Assembly: GCA_029891345.1 (NCBI GenBank)
Contig: CM057003.1
Location: forward strand, 12,874,709 to 12,938,708
Source: Dryococelus australis
Lineage: Eukaryota; Arthropoda; Insecta; Phasmatodea; Phasmatidae
Direction of reading: 5' to 3'
Length of the DNA stretch: 64,000 bases
The position numbers and the translations under genes were made by a program. Every line of letters starts with the position of its first letter. Within the stretch, counting starts at the first letter, position 1. This document shows, piece by piece, positions 63,821-64,000 of this stretch. Below the pieces are notes generated by a model that worked only from the letters and a program-made list of their open reading frames with translations, did no database searches and had not been told where the DNA came from.

Positions 63821-64000
63821 AAAGTATAACATACCGGGAAATGGTGTTACAATTCAAGGAAGCATAGAAATGACCATAGGAGACATCACGTATGGATCTC
63901 ACGTCCCTCACACAAAATATACGTCAAAACTTTCACTCGTGTGGCCGCACGGCAGCCATTTGCTACTGCCTGGTTGCCACGAGGTCAACTTCAACTACTG
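63821..64000. other. Right edge, nothing recognised
   Basis: The last 100 bases become GC-richer with CpG sites (63930-64000), which could be the start of a promoter region for the minus-strand tubulin gene, but no exon is identifiable. Confidence 0.2.

Noticed and set aside
63955-64000. GGTTGCCACGAGGTCAAC as an RFX X-box
   Set aside because: The spacing between half-sites is longer than the 14-base consensus.

Overview
This is a nuclear eukaryotic window, most likely from a large, AT-rich, transposon-laden arthropod (probably insect) genome. The reasons are GT-AG introns, two recognisable host genes with animal-type proteins, and a mix of non-LTR, Ty3/gypsy, Tc1/mariner-like, pogo-like, piggyBac-like and hAT-like elements. 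I saw no bacterial operons, tRNA or rRNA genes, or CRISPR. The species cannot be fixed from the sequence.

Host genes. (1) At the left edge, on the minus strand, is one well-supported coding exon (732-878 coding) of an SLC19-type folate/thiamine carrier. The rest of that gene lies beyond position 1, and a candidate untranslated first exon with a good splice donor lies near 11.15-11.24 kb. (2) At the right, on the minus strand, is an alpha-tubulin gene: coding exon 62047-62269 (residues 2-75), a 7.9 kb intron, and the last exon 53015-54141 (through the C-terminal EEY). The initiator ATG is on an upstream exon that I cannot find before the window ends.

Repeats, left to right. A MITE family with about 30-base inverted ends and TA duplications has copies at 93-434, 8993-9411, 23471-23890 and 58539-58769. 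A pogo/Tigger-like element with TA duplication lies at 4236-5884, with an inverted relative at 48077-49303 and a third copy of its GC-rich core near 51.74-52.08 kb. An internally deleted Ty3/gypsy relic lies at 16.9-20.2 kb. A 0.6 kb inverted-repeat element lies at 21.08-21.70 kb. A CR1-like LINE (minus strand) fills 25.06-29.65 kb, with a PHD-finger/coiled-coil/SGNH-esterase ORF1 and an endonuclease-reverse transcriptase ORF2, both decayed; its 3' tail recurs at 63.74-63.82 kb. A jockey-type gag fragment (33.12-34.0 kb) and a piggyBac-type fragment (34.5-35.0 kb) follow. Two related Ty3/gypsy relics then stand head to head (minus 36.5-39.5 kb; plus 41.7-45.85 kb) and are damaged in complementary places. 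A complete-looking hAT-type insertion with an 8-base duplication (54818-56290) sits in the tubulin intron.

Every mobile-element reading frame I could examine carries stops, frameshifts, deletions or lost catalytic residues. The window therefore reads as two host genes in a graveyard of elements, not as a dedicated gene system. The most useful leads are the SLC19 exon, the structurally verifiable element boundaries, the domain layout of the LINE ORF1, and a defective hammerhead-ribozyme-like motif at 13.53 kb. The intergenic stretches hold only AT-rich sequence, short open frames without recognisable domains, and simple repeats.
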